A stretch of 6,695 nucleotides of DNA, from the NCBI GenBank assembly GCA_003447895.1, contig DLYC01000275.1:1-6695 (forward strand), given 5' to 3'. The position numbers and the translations under genes are program-made. This stretch comes from Lachnospiraceae bacterium (GTDB lineage Bacteria; Bacillota; Clostridia; Lachnospirales; Lachnospiraceae). The stretch's first letter is position 1; each line of letters opens with the position of its first letter. Positions 5,259 through 6,695 of the stretch are shown piece after piece. Under the pieces are notes generated by a model. The model was not told the DNA's origin. It saw only the letters and a list, made by a program, of their open reading frames with translations, and searched no databases.

Positions 5259-6695
5259 TCAGAACCCCGCATAGATCAGGTCAACGGGCTGATAGCCTGT
5301 GCCGTACGCACCGAACAAGAGGATCGTGAAGATGAGCAGATAGTACACACACCACTTAAAGGGCGTGCGCGCCCTCAGGATCTTTCCTCTCACATCCACA
5401 CCGTGCTCCTTGAGATATCCGACGATCCAGACAACGATACTTCCGGCGACGATCGCGCACACATCTCCGAATGTGATCGCATCCGGGAAGTGCTTCCAGA
5501 GCGCGCTGATATGGAAGTTCTGGAACATACTGAAGAACATGTGGAATCCGGCTCTGAGATTGACCGCATTGAAGAAAAGTTCTCCGGTAAAGATAATGAT
5601 CCAGGTCTTTAAGATCCTCAGCGTCTTAAACCAGGAGGCGTTGGGATCGATGCCGAGCAGCTTGTTTCTCTTCTCCTTGAAGGGCTCCAGCATGACGCCG
5701 AGGAGCAGGATGACAAAATAGTACATGCCGTAGAACAAGTACTTCCAGCCTGCGCCGTGCCAGACACCCGTGGCCACCCAGACGGGGAAGAGCGCCATTG
5801 CGGAAGTCCCGACCATTGCCCAGTATTTGCCGAATTTCTTTCTGGCCATTTTGTTCCAGTTCTTGACAAATGAAGAGACGGTGATCGGATAGAACACATA
5901 GTTCTTAAACCAGTTTCCGAGGCTCATATGCCAGCGGCGCCAGAATTCGGCCGCGCTCTGGGCGGAGAAGGGCTGGTTGAAGTTCTCGGGAATCGTCACG
6001 CCGAAGATCTTGCCGCATCCGATGACAATGTCGATACTGCCGGAGAATTCCATGTAGAGCTGGACCGTATAGGAGACGGCCATCAGAATGATAAAGCTTC
6101 CGTGGTAATTGTCATAATTGGGATACAGATAGTTCGTCAGGTAGCTGAGTCTGTCCGAGACGACCATTTTCTTGAAAAGACCCCAGATGATGCGGAGAAA
6201 ACCCTCGTTGAGGTTCGCCATGTTGATGGGATCCCCTTTAAAAAGGTCCTCTGACGTATCGGGATATCTCGCGATCGGTCCCTCCATGATCTGCGGGAAA
6301 AAGCTGAGGAACAGGCACATCTTGCCGAGGTGCTTCTCAGCCTCGTATCTCTCCCAGTAGACATCCGCCATATAGCCCACAGCTTCCAGGGTATAGAAAG
6401 AAATACCCATCGGGAACATGACTTTGGCCATAGGAAGCGCCGCGCCGAGCTTTCCCAGAAGGATATTCGCGTTCTGCGCGACGAAATTGTAATAGTTTAC
6501 ATAGAATAAAATGCCCAGCAGAACAAGGACTCCCAGTCTGAGTACCCTGACTCTTTTTTTCTGAAAGTCCTCTTTAACAGCCTTTTTCTCTTTTCTGTCC
6601 GAACATTCGGCCTGTTTGTCACTGCATTCTCTGCTCAGCTTGTCCATCTGCTTCCCGATCCACCAGGTAAAGGCAGATGTCAGGAACAGAAGAAT
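5259..6695 (-). CDS. MBOAT family membrane-bound O-acyltransferase (AlgI/DltB-like), N-terminus beyond right edge
   Basis: A multi-pass protein expected to pass acyl groups across the membrane for O-acylation outside the cell. The frame is open to the window edge, giving 478 residues here. The Met at 6647 is not the likely start: it has no RBS, and the 16 codons before it encode a hydrophobic segment (LLFLTSAFTWWIG) typical of an MBOAT N-terminal helix. Numbering from the edge, membrane-type segments lie near 51-71, 89-114, 165-183, 198-226, 291-314, 319-339, 358-378, 409-428 and 447-465. The family signature FWRRWH is at 251-256, and the conserved catalytic-type His is in GVWHGAGW at 310-317 (His313). 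The usual YxDFSG reads YMEFSG (214-219). A basic Lys/Glu-rich loop (about 21-50) follows the first helix. The stop is one base before the ATG of SGNH paralogue 2, so the two form an operon whose promoter is outside the window. Substrate and donor cannot be read from sequence. Confidence 0.93.
   Translation of the reverse strand: MLLFLTSAFTWWIGKQMDKLSRECSDKQAECSDRKEKKAVKEDFQKKRVRVLRLGVLVLLGILFYVNYYNFVAQNANILLGKLGAALPMAKVMFPMGISFYTLEAVGYMADVYWERYEAEKHLGKMCLFLSFFPQIMEGPIARYPDTSEDLFKGDPINMANLNEGFLRIIWGLFKKMVVSDRLSYLTNYLYPNYDNYHGSFIILMAVSYTVQLYMEFSGSIDIVIGCGKIFGVTIPENFNQPFSAQSAAEFWRRWHMSLGNWFKNYVFYPITVSSFVKNWNKMARKKFGKYWAMVGTSAMALFPVWVATGVWHGAGWKYLFYGMYYFVILLLGVMLEPFKEKRNKLLGIDPNASWFKTLRILKTWIIIFTGELFFNAVNLRAGFHMFFSMFQNFHISALWKHFPDAITFGDVCAIVAGSIVVWIVGYLKEHGVDVRGKILRARTPFKWCVYYLLIFTILLFGAYGTGYQPVDLIYAGF
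5265..5268 (-). promoter_or_regulatory. Probable ribosome binding site of SGNH paralogue 2
   Basis: GGGG within the last codons of the MBOAT gene lies seven bases from ATG 5257. It is a modest match but better than anything before the alternative ATG at 5272, and it supports reading the pair as coupled. Confidence 0.45.

Noticed and set aside
4364..5329. 321-codon plus-strand open frame
   Set aside because: Antisense to SGNH paralogue 2, which has clear catalytic motifs. Its translation shows no domain and reads like a mirrored frame.
6645..6647. ATG as the start of the MBOAT gene
   Set aside because: The frame stays open to the window edge, the preceding codons encode a membrane-type helix, and no RBS precedes the ATG.
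3032..6695. dltB/dltD of the D-alanylation operon
   Set aside because: The MBOAT-SGNH architecture is similar, but no dltA or dltC neighbour is visible and the SGNH proteins have their own C-terminal motifs, so a dlt name is not supported.

Overview
The window looks like a chromosomal segment from a Gram-positive anaerobe of the class Clostridia, most likely Lachnospiraceae or a close relative. The basis is protein resemblance judged by eye: an EF-G-like GTPase of a type common in that family, a DUF853/HerA-like ATPase, and an MBOAT plus SGNH surface acylation pair. Ribosome binding sites of the GGAGG type also fit. The assignment is an inference and was not searched against a database.

Layout from left to right. 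(1) 1-911, minus strand: N-terminal 303 codons of an EF-G-like translational GTPase that runs off the left edge, with its own RBS and a plausible promoter. (2) 912-1178: a non-coding spacer with three copies of the palindrome core GGTGCC-N-GGCACC; the third is built into a terminator-like hairpin behind the next gene. (3) 1179-2843, minus strand: a DUF853/HerA-like (YjgR family) ATPase with a long Ala/Glu/Lys coiled coil and a striking glycine-zipper tail. A TTG start fits the RBS better than the upstream ATG. (4) About 2844-3031: a divergent promoter region with a 14-bp dyad over one -10 element. (5) 3032-4033, plus strand: a membrane-anchored SGNH (GDSL-type) protein. (6) 4034-4213: a convergent spacer holding a bidirectional GC-rich hairpin and a second hairpin with a T-tract. 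(7) 4214-5257 and 5259-6695, minus strand: a tightly coupled pair consisting of a second SGNH paralogue and an MBOAT O-acyltransferase whose N-terminus lies beyond the right edge.

How the genes work together. The MBOAT is expected to move an acyl group from a cytoplasmic donor across the membrane. A membrane-anchored SGNH partner would then transfer it to a polymer outside the cell, as in AlgI/AlgJ-X, PatA/PatB and DltB/DltD. The unusual point is that one MBOAT lies beside two related SGNH proteins in convergent orientation, one in its operon and one under a separate promoter. This could give one acyl supply two acceptors or two regulatory states, but that is inference. The EF-G-like and HerA-like genes look like ordinary housekeeping neighbours with no evident link to acylation. 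I found no RNA genes, CRISPR arrays, insertion sequences or phage genes.
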